Positions 7,731-16,055 of a stretch of DNA of 64,000 nt are shown here, in pieces. Every line of letters begins with the position of its first letter. The first letter of the stretch is position 1. The translations under genes were made by a program, and so were the position numbers. This DNA comes from Agreia sp. Leaf210 (lineage in GTDB: Bacteria > Actinomycetota > Actinomycetes > Actinomycetales > Microbacteriaceae): the NCBI RefSeq assembly GCF_001421485.1, contig NZ_LMKK01000002.1, positions 372,001-436,000 on the forward strand, read 5' to 3'. The notes below the pieces were generated by a model that ran no database searches, was not told where the DNA came from, and was given only the letters and a program-made list of their open reading frames with translations.

Positions 7731-9773
7731 ATGAACGCACCGTCCCATACGCGCCGCACCCGTCGCATCCGCATCACCATCGCGGCGGCCCTGGCCGCGA
7801 CCGTCGCCTGCGGCGTCGCCGCACCCGCGCAGGCGGCGCCGAGCGACTCGATCGTCGCGCAGCCGGATGCCTGGGGTCGCTATTTCGTCGACGCCTGGGC
7901 CAGCAACACGACGGCCAACAACACGCCTCAGAGCAACGTCGCCATCGGCCTGCTCTCTCCGATGCTCGACTACTGGACGCCCGATGCGAACCCCACCGCG
8001 CAGTTCGACGCGAACGGCAAGTTCATCCCCTCCAGCGTGGGCACGATCAAGAACCAGGGCGTGCTCGACGCGAACATCGCGACGGCTGCGGGCATCACCC
8101 AGTCGCGCACGGCAGATCAATCCACCCAGGCCTATCTGATCGATCGCCGCAACCAGAACTACACGGCCATCGACGGACTCGGCCCCTTCGCCGACGCTTT
8201 CCGCGCGGGCAGCAACGCGGGAACCACTATTCCCGATCAGATTCCGGCCGACGCCACCACCGTGAAGTACGACGACGCGGGCAATTCGAACGGCACCTGG
8301 GCCGACTCGGGCACCACCTACGGGCCGATGGTCGACCTCGTCAACCAGTTCCGCAACAGCGCCGCATCGACCAACCCCGCGAAGGGCTTCTACAACTACG
8401 CTCGCCCTTTCCGCTGGAGCGACAGCGTCGAGGTGTTGCCCACACTCGTTCCGGCCGAGAAGACGGATGCCGAATGGCAGTCGGATGGTGGCTACCCCAG
8501 CGGGCACACCAACGCCGGCTACCTGGCCAGCTACGCCCTCGCCTACGCGGCACCGGAGCGTTTCCAGCAGATCCTCACGAGCGCGTCGGAGATCGGCAAC
8601 AGCCGCATCGTCGCCGGCATGCACTCCCCCGGTGATGTGATCGGCGGGCGCATCATGTCGACCGCTGTGGCCGCGGCCGCCCTCAACCAGCCGGGCAACG
8701 CTGCCCTCAAGCAGAGCGCGCGCGCGAACGCCGCCACGCTGTTCGCCACCACCCCGTCGGGCAGCGACGCATTCGCCGACCGGGGTAGCGACGATACGCT
8801 CTACGAGCAGCGCCTCACCTACGGTCTACCCCGGGTCGGCGACACGACCAAGACGGCTGTTGTGCCGAAGGGGGCCGAGGTGCTTCTCGAGACGCGGTTG
8901 CCCTACCTCGGCGCAGACCAGCGCCGCTGGGTGCTCCAGTCCACCGCACTGCCTTCCGGCTACGCGCTGCTCGACGATGCAGAGGGGTGGGGCCGGCTGA
9001 ACCTCTTCGCCGCGGCGGACGGCTACAGCGCCTTCTCCACGGATGTGACGGTCGCCATGGACGCGGCCGCCGGAGGCTTCAGCAGCGCCGACAGCTGGCG
9101 CAACGACATCGACGGGGTGGGGTCGCTGACCAAGCAGGGAACGGGTGTCCTGACCCTCACCGGCGACAACTCGTATGTGGGCGGCACGGTCGTCGAAGGA
9201 GGCCAGCTCGCGGGCACCTCGCCGACCGCATTCGGAACCGGGCCGATCAGCGTCGCCGGCGGCATCCTGTCGGAGAGCGCCACGGCGCCGGTCTCTGTCG
9301 GAGGCACCCTCTCCGTTCTTTCCGGGGGCGAACTCGATCTGAGCATCGACTCGTCGGCCGCCGCCATCTCGGTCGCCGGCGACCTCGCCGTCTCGGGAGT
9401 CGTGAAGACCAGCTTTGCAAACGGATTCGTGCCCGCCGACGACCAGGTCATCGCCACCTACTCGGGCTCCGCGACGAACGTCGACCTCGCGTCGTTCGCC
9501 TTCGAGGGCCTGCCCGCCGGATACACGCCGAGCGTCGTGGTCCGCGACGGCGCAGTGCACCTGGTGAACAGCACGCCCGCAGCGGGGAACGCCGCGGTCG
9601 ACCCGGGCGTCTCCGGAGCGAGCAGCTCGCTCGCGGCCACAGGCGTGACGCTGCCTCCCGTCGTTCCCTTCGGAGCACTCGGCATGCTGCTGGCCGGCGG
9701 CGCGCTGATCGCGCTGCGATCGCGTGCACGTCGTCGTTCCGCGCGGGCGACAGACACGATCCGACGCGGGTAG
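7731..9773 (+). CDS. Secreted PAP2-family phosphatase with beta-repeat segment and LAATG-type tail
   Basis: Exported acid-phosphatase-like protein of 680 aa. ATG 7731, which follows a GGAG site, is preferred over an in-frame ATG at 7689 because it opens directly onto a signal peptide (basic start, hydrophobic core, cleavage near AQAAPSD). The vanadium-dependent phosphatase motifs are in order: ARPFRW, YPSGHT and SRIVAGMHSPGDVIGG. After about residue 430 a Gly/Thr-rich region contains GTGVLTLTGDNSYVGGT, like the repeat associated with autotransporter beta-helices. The C terminus is LAATG, a hydrophobic helix, then an RSRARRRSAR tail, fitting a class E sortase signal. Likely cell-surface phosphate-releasing enzyme. 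Confidence 0.87.
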   Translation: MNAPSHTRRTRRIRITIAAALAATVACGVAAPAQAAPSDSIVAQPDAWGRYFVDAWASNTTANNTPQSNVAIGLLSPMLDYWTPDANPTAQFDANGKFIPSSVGTIKNQGVLDANIATAAGITQSRTADQSTQAYLIDRRNQNYTAIDGLGPFADAFRAGSNAGTTIPDQIPADATTVKYDDAGNSNGTWADSGTTYGPMVDLVNQFRNSAASTNPAKGFYNYARPFRWSDSVEVLPTLVPAEKTDAEWQSDGGYPSGHTNAGYLASYALAYAAPERFQQILTSASEIGNSRIVAGMHSPGDVIGGRIMSTAVAAAALNQPGNAALKQSARANAATLFATTPSGSDAFADRGSDDTLYEQRLTYGLPRVGDTTKTAVVPKGAEVLLETRLPYLGADQRRWVLQSTALPSGYALLDDAEGWGRLNLFAAADGYSAFSTDVTVAMDAAAGGFSSADSWRNDIDGVGSLTKQGTGVLTLTGDNSYVGGTVVEGGQLAGTSPTAFGTGPISVAGGILSESATAPVSVGGTLSVLSGGELDLSIDSSAAAISVAGDLAVSGVVKTSFANGFVPADDQVIATYSGSATNVDLASFAFEGLPAGYTPSVVVRDGAVHLVNSTPAAGNAAVDPGVSGASSSLAATGVTLPPVVPFGALGMLLAGGALIALRSRARRRSARATDTIRRG

Positions 9774-9798
9774 CGCCAACCCAACCGAGCAGGCTCGA

Positions 9799-10461
9799 CT
9801 AGCCGAGAATGAACTGCTTGCTGACCGTCGACGCGAATCCGCCGATGGAGACGTCGAGGTGGTACGACGCGCCGGCTGCGGGAACCTGGGGCCGATCGGT
9901 CGACGAGCACGTGTCGGCGGTCGAACGGGTGCGATCCCAGGCGAACGGCGTCGAGGCCAGAGTGGCGCCGGCATCGATCACGGTGGGCATGTCGGTGGGG
10001 CTGGCCTGGCAATCGGTCGACACCCAGTACTGCTCTTCGCCGCTTCGAATGGTGTAGACCTGCTGGGCCGTGCCCACGTTGATCGAGCAGGCCGTGCCAC
10101 CCGTGTTCGTGAGACTGAGCGACAGCTGCGGGTTGACCCCTGCGGCGTAGGTGTCGGCATCGGTCACCGGAGTCACCTGGATGTTCGCGGCATCGCACGC
10201 GGCAGTCTGGCCGTCGGCGGGTGCCGCTGCCTCGACGTTCTGCGGCTCGCCGGCCGCAGCGGGAGGGGAGGTCGTCGCCGGGGCACTCGTCGCCGGGGAG
10301 GGCGGAGTGGCCGAGCTTCCGGCGGGGGAAGACGAGCCGGGGCGCACGATGATGAGCACAATGATTGCGATCACGGCGAGAAGACCGGCGAGCACGATCA
10401 GGCGTCGGCGCCAGTAGACCTTGCTCGGTTCCGGTCCGACGGGATTCTTGATCGTCGACAT
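9799..10461 (-). CDS. Single-pass membrane-anchored extracytoplasmic protein, unknown function
   Basis: Protein of 220 aa: a short basic cytoplasmic N terminus, one transmembrane helix (about residues 22-40), a Pro/Ser/Thr/Ala linker to about residue 78, then a compact extracytoplasmic domain with four cysteines (two likely disulfides) and strands such as LSLSLTNTGGTACSINVG. The domain resembles the beta-sandwich domains found in many actinobacterial lipoproteins and anchored proteins, but I do not recognise a named family. It is convergent with the PAP2 gene and diverges from the ligase operon. Confidence 0.7.
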   Translation of the reverse strand: MSTIKNPVGPEPSKVYWRRRLIVLAGLLAVIAIIVLIIVRPGSSSPAGSSATPPSPATSAPATTSPPAAAGEPQNVEAAAPADGQTAACDAANIQVTPVTDADTYAAGVNPQLSLSLTNTGGTACSINVGTAQQVYTIRSGEEQYWVSTDCQASPTDMPTVIDAGATLASTPFAWDRTRSTADTCSSTDRPQVPAAGASYHLDVSIGGFASTVSKQFILG

Positions 10462-10545
10462 GACCCTAGGCTACGAGCTTGATGCTCCCGACACCCGCAT
10501 TGGCGCGGCTGTAGGGTGAATTACCCCTCCGGCGGAAGGACTTTC

Positions 10546-12135
10546 GTGGCCAGGCCTCATCGAACGAGTGCACTGCGGCAGGCCGCGCTGCGCATTGCGA
10601 CCGCGCTCGTCACCACGGCGTACGCCGTTTATCGACTCCACCCGGCGCTCTGGCGCTTCACCGCTCGGCACTATCACCCGTCGATGGAGCGCTTCGCGAG
10701 ACTGAACGCGTGGATGGTCTGCCAGCAGGCGTACCTCGATGTGCCCGCCTACAGGAAGTATCTCGACGAACAGAGGTTCTCGTTCCGCTGGTGGCAGCTC
10801 ACGAACTACCGGCCGACGTCGAAGGCCGAGTACGTGAACCGCTACCCCGAGGCCGAGCGCTGCTGGAACGGCGAGATCCTGACTGTGGGCACCGTGGTCG
10901 ACGAATCGAGTGGGTCGAGCGGCAAGCCCTACAACTGGATGCGCTCGAAGCGCGAACTCGACACCGTGCACAAGAACGTGGCCGGCTACATCACCCTGCT
11001 GTTCGGCACCAAGAAACTCTTCTGCATCAACGCCTTCTCGATGGGCGCGTGGGCCACGGGAACGAACACCGGTCTCGCAATGTCGAAGATCGCCATGGTC
11101 AAGAACACCGGGCCCGACATCGACAAGATCGTCGACACCCTGAAGCACTTCGGCTCGGGCTATGTCTACCTCATCAGCGCCTACCCGCCCTTCCTCAAAC
11201 ACCTGCGCGATCGGCTCGACTCCGAGGGCTTCGAGTGGGATGCCTACGACCTCAACGGCTTCGTCGGCGGCGAGGCCCTCACCGAGGGACTCCGCGACTA
11301 CCTCGAAGACCGCTTCACCCGTGTCTATTCCGGCTACGGCGCATCCGACCTCACGATCGGCATGTCTGGCGAGAGCGACCTCTCTGTCTGGCTGCGACGA
11401 GCACTGGCGGCCAACGAGCCCCTCAGGCGCGACGTGCTGGGCGAGGGCGAGCAGCGCACGCCGATGATCTTCCAGTACAACCCCCTCGAGACCTACCTCG
11501 AGACCACGGATGACAACGAGCTGCTCGTCACGCTCAACTCCATGGCCATCATGAGTCCGAAGCTGCGCTACAACATCGGCGACGAGGCAAAGATCGTGAC
11601 GTTCCCCGAGATGCAGGCCTACGCCCAGAAGTCTCCGCGCCTCGGCTTCGCCTTCGAACGCGCCTTCTCGACCCAGCGCATGAAGCTGCCTTTCGTGCTG
11701 CTCTTCGGCCGCAAGGACTCGACCATCTCGTACATGGGCGCCAACATCTACCCGCTCGACGTCGAGAACGGGCTCTATCTCGACAACCCGCATGCCAACC
11801 AGATCGAGTCGTTCAAGCTGAGCCTCGACGACATCGGCAACCTCGAGCAGCGACCGGTCATCCATCTCCAGTTGCGTGAGGGCGTGACGCTCGACGACCA
11901 TGCCATAGACGATCTGAAGACCCGTTCGGCGGCAGGAGTGCTCGCCCACCTGGCCTCCGTCTCACGCGACATCGCCCAGTCGCTCGAAGAAGATCCGACG
12001 GCTAGCGATGTGCGTATCGAGGTGCACGCATTCGGATCCGGGGTCTTCGAGGGCGGCCCACGCAAGATCAAGAACGTCTACCTCGTCGACGAGGCCGACC
12101 GGGGCGGCGTGCCCTCCGGCCCGGCGCCGAGATGA
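10546..12135 (+). CDS. Phenylacetate-CoA ligase-like (PaaK/CapK) adenylate-forming enzyme
   Basis: Member of the ANL superfamily of 529 aa, expected to activate a carboxylate as acyl-AMP. GTG 10546 follows AAGGA with ideal spacing; an upstream GTG at 10516 lacks a site. The P-loop-like motif is ESSGSSGKPYNW, an ADP-binding segment is YSGYGASDLT, and the conserved LRYNIGDEA motif contributes the ribose-binding Asp. An LLFGRKDSTISYMGANIYP stretch introduces the C-terminal subdomain, as in PaaK. It is the first gene of a four-gene operon (gap of 13 bp, then 4-bp overlaps), so it probably supplies an activated acyl group for the GNAT encoded two genes on. Substrate is unknown. Confidence 0.8.
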   Translation: MARPHRTSALRQAALRIATALVTTAYAVYRLHPALWRFTARHYHPSMERFARLNAWMVCQQAYLDVPAYRKYLDEQRFSFRWWQLTNYRPTSKAEYVNRYPEAERCWNGEILTVGTVVDESSGSSGKPYNWMRSKRELDTVHKNVAGYITLLFGTKKLFCINAFSMGAWATGTNTGLAMSKIAMVKNTGPDIDKIVDTLKHFGSGYVYLISAYPPFLKHLRDRLDSEGFEWDAYDLNGFVGGEALTEGLRDYLEDRFTRVYSGYGASDLTIGMSGESDLSVWLRRALAANEPLRRDVLGEGEQRTPMIFQYNPLETYLETTDDNELLVTLNSMAIMSPKLRYNIGDEAKIVTFPEMQAYAQKSPRLGFAFERAFSTQRMKLPFVLLFGRKDSTISYMGANIYPLDVENGLYLDNPHANQIESFKLSLDDIGNLEQRPVIHLQLREGVTLDDHAIDDLKTRSAAGVLAHLASVSRDIAQSLEEDPTASDVRIEVHAFGSGVFEGGPRKIKNVYLVDEADRGGVPSGPAPR

Positions 12136-12148
12136 GCGGGGCCATCTG

Positions 12149-13006
12149 ATGCGCTCCACCGATTTCTCGCTCGCACCATTACAGGGCCGGGCTCAGGCGA
12201 TGGTCGTCGTCGAGCGCCGCTTCGACACTGCCGCGGATGCGCGACGGGCCCGCCGCACGCGGCTCGAGCTGGCGGCTCACTTCGCCGACTCCCCCGGCTT
12301 TCTCTGGCAGAAGAGCTACCGCAGGTCTCCGCGCACGCTCGGAATCGCCTCGTACTTCTCGACCCGCGACCAGCTGGATCATGCACTCGTGACCGCACCC
12401 GCGCGCCTCGAGCCGTGGCTGAGACTCGGCGGCGCGCATTCGACAGGCCGTGTTCTCGAGGCCGAGCCATCCGGATACACGAACGGAATCTGGCGCGCCG
12501 AAGACGGCCGTATGGGCCATATCGAGCGTTTCACCCCGACCTCGGTCGAGGCGGCCCGCGAAACCGAGCCGCCCAGGGTCGATGCCGCATCCACCGAGCG
12601 CCCGACGGGCCACGGCCCGACGAGGCCGCGACGACCGACACGCGACCCTCACCCCATCGCCGACGCCCGCGCCATGTTCGTGGGAGCCACGAAATACACC
12701 GGCCCAGCCGCGCTCATCGCGCTGACGCGCATCTACTACCCGATGATCGCGCGCATGGTCACGATGCGTGGCTACGTGTGGTTCACCACCTACTACGAGT
12801 TTCCGTTCACGCTCGGCACGCTCGCCTTCTTCGAGCGGCGCGACGACCTGCTGGCCTTCGCGCGCATGCCAGGACACCGGCACCTCATGCAGTGGATCAC
12901 GAAGGACACCCGCAACGGCACGGCCGGCTACATCCGCTTGCACGTGGCGCCGGAGACGGCAGCGCCTCTCGGCGAGACCCCGGATGCCGCGGGGTCGGGC
13001 TCGTGA
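12149..13006 (+). CDS. Tandem dimeric alpha/beta-barrel (monooxygenase-like) protein, unknown function
   Basis: Protein of 285 aa starting at ATG 12149, 13 bp after the ligase. An internal duplication is visible: residues 50-76 and 208-234 share G-[FY]-x-W-x3-Y-x3-P-x-T-L-G-x3-[FY]-F-x2-R-D-x-L at constant offset 158. Each unit resembles an ABM/ferredoxin-like barrel of the spheroidene-monooxygenase or heme-degrading type, joined by a Pro/Arg-rich linker (about residues 140-168). The segment ALTRIYYPMIARMVTM could be an amphipathic or membrane-contacting helix. Function is not known; a fatty or aromatic substrate oxidation is only a guess from the operon. Confidence 0.6.
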   Translation: MRSTDFSLAPLQGRAQAMVVVERRFDTAADARRARRTRLELAAHFADSPGFLWQKSYRRSPRTLGIASYFSTRDQLDHALVTAPARLEPWLRLGGAHSTGRVLEAEPSGYTNGIWRAEDGRMGHIERFTPTSVEAARETEPPRVDAASTERPTGHGPTRPRRPTRDPHPIADARAMFVGATKYTGPAALIALTRIYYPMIARMVTMRGYVWFTTYYEFPFTLGTLAFFERRDDLLAFARMPGHRHLMQWITKDTRNGTAGYIRLHVAPETAAPLGETPDAAGSGS

Positions 13007-14178
13007 GGGTCGAGACGGTCGCCGACGACGCGGCTTTTCGCGAGTTCGTCGCGCTGCCCGGTCGCCTCTGGCCCTCGAACTTAGCCGTGCCGCTGCTCGA
13101 ATCGACGATCCGCTCCTGGTATCGCGGCACGAGCGCGCATCCCGAGCCGGTGCGGCTCGTCGTGGTGCGCGACGACGCAGGCAGCGTCGTCGGGCGGTCG
13201 ACCGTGCACACCGACGCGCGGCTCGACGAGAAGTTCGGCGTGACCTCGCAACTGTTCGGGGCGACCGACTTCGCGAGCGCCGAAGCGGCAGACGCGCTGT
13301 TCGCGCACCTCGACGAGTCGGCCCGGTCAGCCGGCAAACAGCAGCTTCTCGGCCCCGTCTCGCTGCTGCCGAATCAGTCGGCCGGGGTCATCACCTCGGG
13401 ATTCGACGAGCGCGGGTTCGTCGACTCGGCCTGGAACCCGGCGTGGGTTCCCGGTGTCTATGAGGCGGCCGGGTTTTCGCGCACTCAGCAGGCGCAGACC
13501 TGGAGCGTCGACGTGGGCTCCGTGACGACGACCGCTCCGACCCGCAACGAGTTCGCCGCCGCCGGCATCCGGCTCGAATACGGTGACAGGTCGAAGACCG
13601 ACACGCTCATTCCCGAGCTGCTGGTCGTGTTGAACGACGCATTCGAGCAGCTGCCGTACTACACACGAATCACTCCGGCCGAGATGACGGCGGCGACCGA
13701 CGGGCTGTCGTTCCTGCTCGACGAGAAGCTGTTGCTGCTCGCCCGCGACGATGAGTCCGGCGAGGCCGTCGCGTTCATCCTGGTGCTTCCCGACATCTCG
13801 CCGTTAGTGCAGAAGACGCGGGGCCGACTCACGGCCCTGCGCCAGCTCGAACTCCTCCTGACCCGCGGACGTTACCGCCGCGAGGCCATCCTGATCATTC
13901 AGGGCGTCGAGCCCGATCGACAGGGCCGCGGCATCCTCACCCTGCTCAGCAGGCAACTGCAGGTGAACCTCGCCGAGGGCGGCTACCGGCGACTGCGCAC
14001 CACCACGGTCGGCCTCGAGAACGCGGGTTCGGCGCGGCAGTTCTCGCGCTTCGGCGGCCGACCGCTGCACGGGTCGACGCTGTACAGACGCCCCACGTCG
14101 ACCACATCGACCACGTCCTCGACGTCCTCGACGTCCTCGACAGAGACACCCATCGACCGAGACGAAGGAATCGCATGA
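13003..14178 (+). CDS. GNAT-fold acyltransferase, YghO-like
   Basis: Acyltransferase of 391 aa whose GTG overlaps the previous stop by 4 bp. The core GPVSLLPNQSAGVITSGFD, then NPAWVPGVYEAAGF, matches the pattern remembered for YghO-type GNAT proteins (conserved Asn, Gly-Phe-Asp and a GF motif). The acyl-CoA binding loop is RQGRGI near residue 308. The last 25 residues are a Ser/Thr run encoded by short DNA repeats (about 14097-14142) and look like an unstructured tail. It probably transfers an acyl group activated by the operon's ligase, though acceptor and donor are unknown. Confidence 0.72.
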   Translation: MRVETVADDAAFREFVALPGRLWPSNLAVPLLESTIRSWYRGTSAHPEPVRLVVVRDDAGSVVGRSTVHTDARLDEKFGVTSQLFGATDFASAEAADALFAHLDESARSAGKQQLLGPVSLLPNQSAGVITSGFDERGFVDSAWNPAWVPGVYEAAGFSRTQQAQTWSVDVGSVTTTAPTRNEFAAAGIRLEYGDRSKTDTLIPELLVVLNDAFEQLPYYTRITPAEMTAATDGLSFLLDEKLLLLARDDESGEAVAFILVLPDISPLVQKTRGRLTALRQLELLLTRGRYRREAILIIQGVEPDRQGRGILTLLSRQLQVNLAEGGYRRLRTTTVGLENAGSARQFSRFGGRPLHGSTLYRRPTSTTSTTSSTSSTSSTETPIDRDEGIA

Positions 14179-15317
14179 TCGGCGAATCGCCCTCCCCCGA
14201 GCTGCTGAGCGATTTGGTCCTGCTCGCCAGCCGCACTCCCTCTCCGCACAACACGCAGCCCTGGTCGCCTCAGATCATCGACGGCACGATCGAGGTCTCC
14301 ATCGTGCCCGGACGCACGCTGCCCGCTGGCGATCCCACGTTCCGAGACGTGATCATGTCGCTCGGAGCGTGGATCGAGAGCCTCGCGATCGGGGCCGCCG
14401 AGGCGGGCTTCGCCACCGACGTCACGGTCCTCCCCGCCCTCTCTGAGTTGGACTCGCTGCCCATCTCGGGGCCCGCCGACGTGACCCGACCCGTGTTCCG
14501 CGTCGCCCTCTCACCCGCCGACCACGATGCGACCGAGGGCGCGTCGAACCTGCATCCCTTCACCGCCGCCGAGGTGATGGAGCGACGCGTGTACCGCGGC
14601 GCGCTCGTGGGCGAGCCCGAGGTCTTCGCGCACCTCGATTCTCTGCAGCTGCCCCCGTGGCTCAGCCTTCGATCCCTCGACGACCGCGCGATGAAGCAGC
14701 TCAGCACGCTGGGCATAGCCTTCACTGCGTCACATGCCACGGTGGCGAACGAGCTGCTGCACTGGCTGCGCCTCGACCCGCGCCACCCCCGCTACCACCG
14801 CGACGGCATGACCGACGCGATGCTCGTGATGCCGAGGCCGCTCGCCCGGATCGCGGCACCGTTCACCCGCAGGGCGCGGCTCCGCGACCCGCTCGTGGCC
14901 GTGGCCGGTCCCGTCGCCCGCCTCCTCGAAGGGCTCGGACGCGACGCAGCGCTGCCCACCGGTGTGACCGACGAGCGCGGGGCGCCGACCCATCACGTTC
15001 TGGTGGCGAACTCGCGGGCGGCCGGCATCGACGACATCCTCAGCGTCACCGAGGCCATGGACAGCCGCATCGGCGTGACAGAACCGCACGCGCTCGAAGC
15101 AGGCCGGGTGCTGCAGCGGCTGTGGCTGCACGCACATCGCCAGGGCCTGGCCATCTCACCGCACTCCGAACTCATCGACTCTCCCGCCGCACACGGCGCG
15201 CTGCGCAAGCGGCTCGGGCTCTCTCGCAGCGACGTCGCTCTCTCGGTCTTCAGCGCGGGCGTCGCCCAGACAGATCGAGTTCCCCGCTCGCCGCGGTTGA
15301 CCGACCCGATGCGGTGA
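14175..15317 (+). CDS. Acg-type nitroreductase-fold flavoprotein
   Basis: Protein of 380 aa whose ATG overlaps the GNAT stop by 4 bp, closing the operon. TPSPHNTQPW is the FMN-phosphate-contacting motif of nitroreductases; GRVLQRLWLHAHRQGLAISP and the FSAGVA...PRSPRL ending are typical of the Acg (Rv2032-like) branch. In that branch the enzyme can bind FMN without having nitroreductase activity, with one protein half covering the active site. It may carry out a redox step in, or protect, the product of this operon. Family call is good, role inferred. Confidence 0.8.
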   Translation: MIGESPSPELLSDLVLLASRTPSPHNTQPWSPQIIDGTIEVSIVPGRTLPAGDPTFRDVIMSLGAWIESLAIGAAEAGFATDVTVLPALSELDSLPISGPADVTRPVFRVALSPADHDATEGASNLHPFTAAEVMERRVYRGALVGEPEVFAHLDSLQLPPWLSLRSLDDRAMKQLSTLGIAFTASHATVANELLHWLRLDPRHPRYHRDGMTDAMLVMPRPLARIAAPFTRRARLRDPLVAVAGPVARLLEGLGRDAALPTGVTDERGAPTHHVLVANSRAAGIDDILSVTEAMDSRIGVTEPHALEAGRVLQRLWLHAHRQGLAISPHSELIDSPAAHGALRKRLGLSRSDVALSVFSAGVAQTDRVPRSPRLTDPMR

Positions 15318-15360
15318 CGCCTGGCAGCGTGGGCGGCGGCGTCGTCGCCTGCCCGCAGGA

Positions 15361-15649
15361 CGGGCGGAGATTTCGACCATCCGAGCCCCTATGCCGCTCG
15401 GACTACCGGAATCCCTGCCCGGGTGAGACCAGATTGAGGGAGCGCAGCGACACACTGCAGCAACACCAGGTTGCCGCGTAGAACGGGAGGAGATTCGTGC
15501 ATCCGGCGCCGTATTTGGATCGAATGCGATCATCTCCTCCCGTTTCGGGCGCGAAATCCGCAGCTCGAATGCCGGGACGGCAACTCGGGAGGAGATTTCG
15601 ACCATCCGAGCCCCTATGCCGCTCGGATAGCCGGAATCTCCGCCCGACC
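15361..15649. repeat. Cluster of three palindromic (REP-like) repeat units
   Basis: The 335-bp gap between the nitroreductase operon and the DUF779 gene holds no gene but three related palindromes. Units 1 and 3 share 37 identical bases (15366-15402 and 15591-15627) and continue similar for about 20 more. The end of unit 3, AATCTCCGCCCG, is the exact reverse complement of the start of unit 1, CGGGCGGAGATT. Unit 2 has a perfect 13-bp stem, AACGGGAGGAGAT (15482-15494) with ATCTCCTCCCGTT (15532-15544). The operon and DUF779 are convergent, so the units may also stop transcription. Confidence 0.75.
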
Positions 15650-15652
15650 GGA

Positions 15653-16036
15653 CTAGCTCCGCGCCTCCACGCCGTACTCCTCGAGCTCGCCGTCGGTCAG
15701 GAGCCGCGAGCGGATCATAAAGCGCTTGCCTTCGGGTGCCTCGACAGAGAAGCCGCTGCCCCGCCCATCGACGAGGTCGACCGTGAGATGCGTGTACTTC
15801 CAGTACTCGTACTGACTGGCCGACATGTAGAACTCGATGGGATCGAGTCCGTCGATCTCGAGGGTCTGCAGCAGCACGTCCGAGCCGCCGGTGCGGAACA
15901 TGCCCACCGGGTAGCACATGGGGCTCGAGCCATCGCAGCAGCCGCCCGACTGATGGAACATCAGCGGACCGTACGTGGTGGCGAGGTGCCGCAGCATGTC
16001 TGCCGCGGCACCTGTCACCTCGACGCGCGGGCTCAT
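15653..16036 (-). CDS. DUF779 family protein, aldehyde dehydrogenase partner
   Basis: Small cytoplasmic protein of 127 aa, a full-length DUF779 member, with a Cys-rich GGCCDGSSPMCYP segment that could bind metal. DUF779 genes are typically found beside group X (AldB/ExaC-like) aldehyde dehydrogenases, as here, 19 bp downstream of one. Biochemical role is not established; a role in maturation or activity of the dehydrogenase is inferred from co-occurrence only. Confidence 0.85.
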   Translation of the reverse strand: MSPRVEVTGAAADMLRHLATTYGPLMFHQSGGCCDGSSPMCYPVGMFRTGGSDVLLQTLEIDGLDPIEFYMSASQYEYWKYTHLTVDLVDGRGSGFSVEAPEGKRFMIRSRLLTDGELEEYGVEARS

Positions 16037-16055
16037 GAGCGCATCGAATACGGCA

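Noticed and set aside
10471-11949. 492-aa minus-strand frame opposite the PaaK-like ligase
   Set aside because: A low-complexity shadow without any recognised motif.
15361-15649. Small CRISPR or IS element
   Set aside because: No regular spacers, no transposase; the units are self-complementary palindromes.
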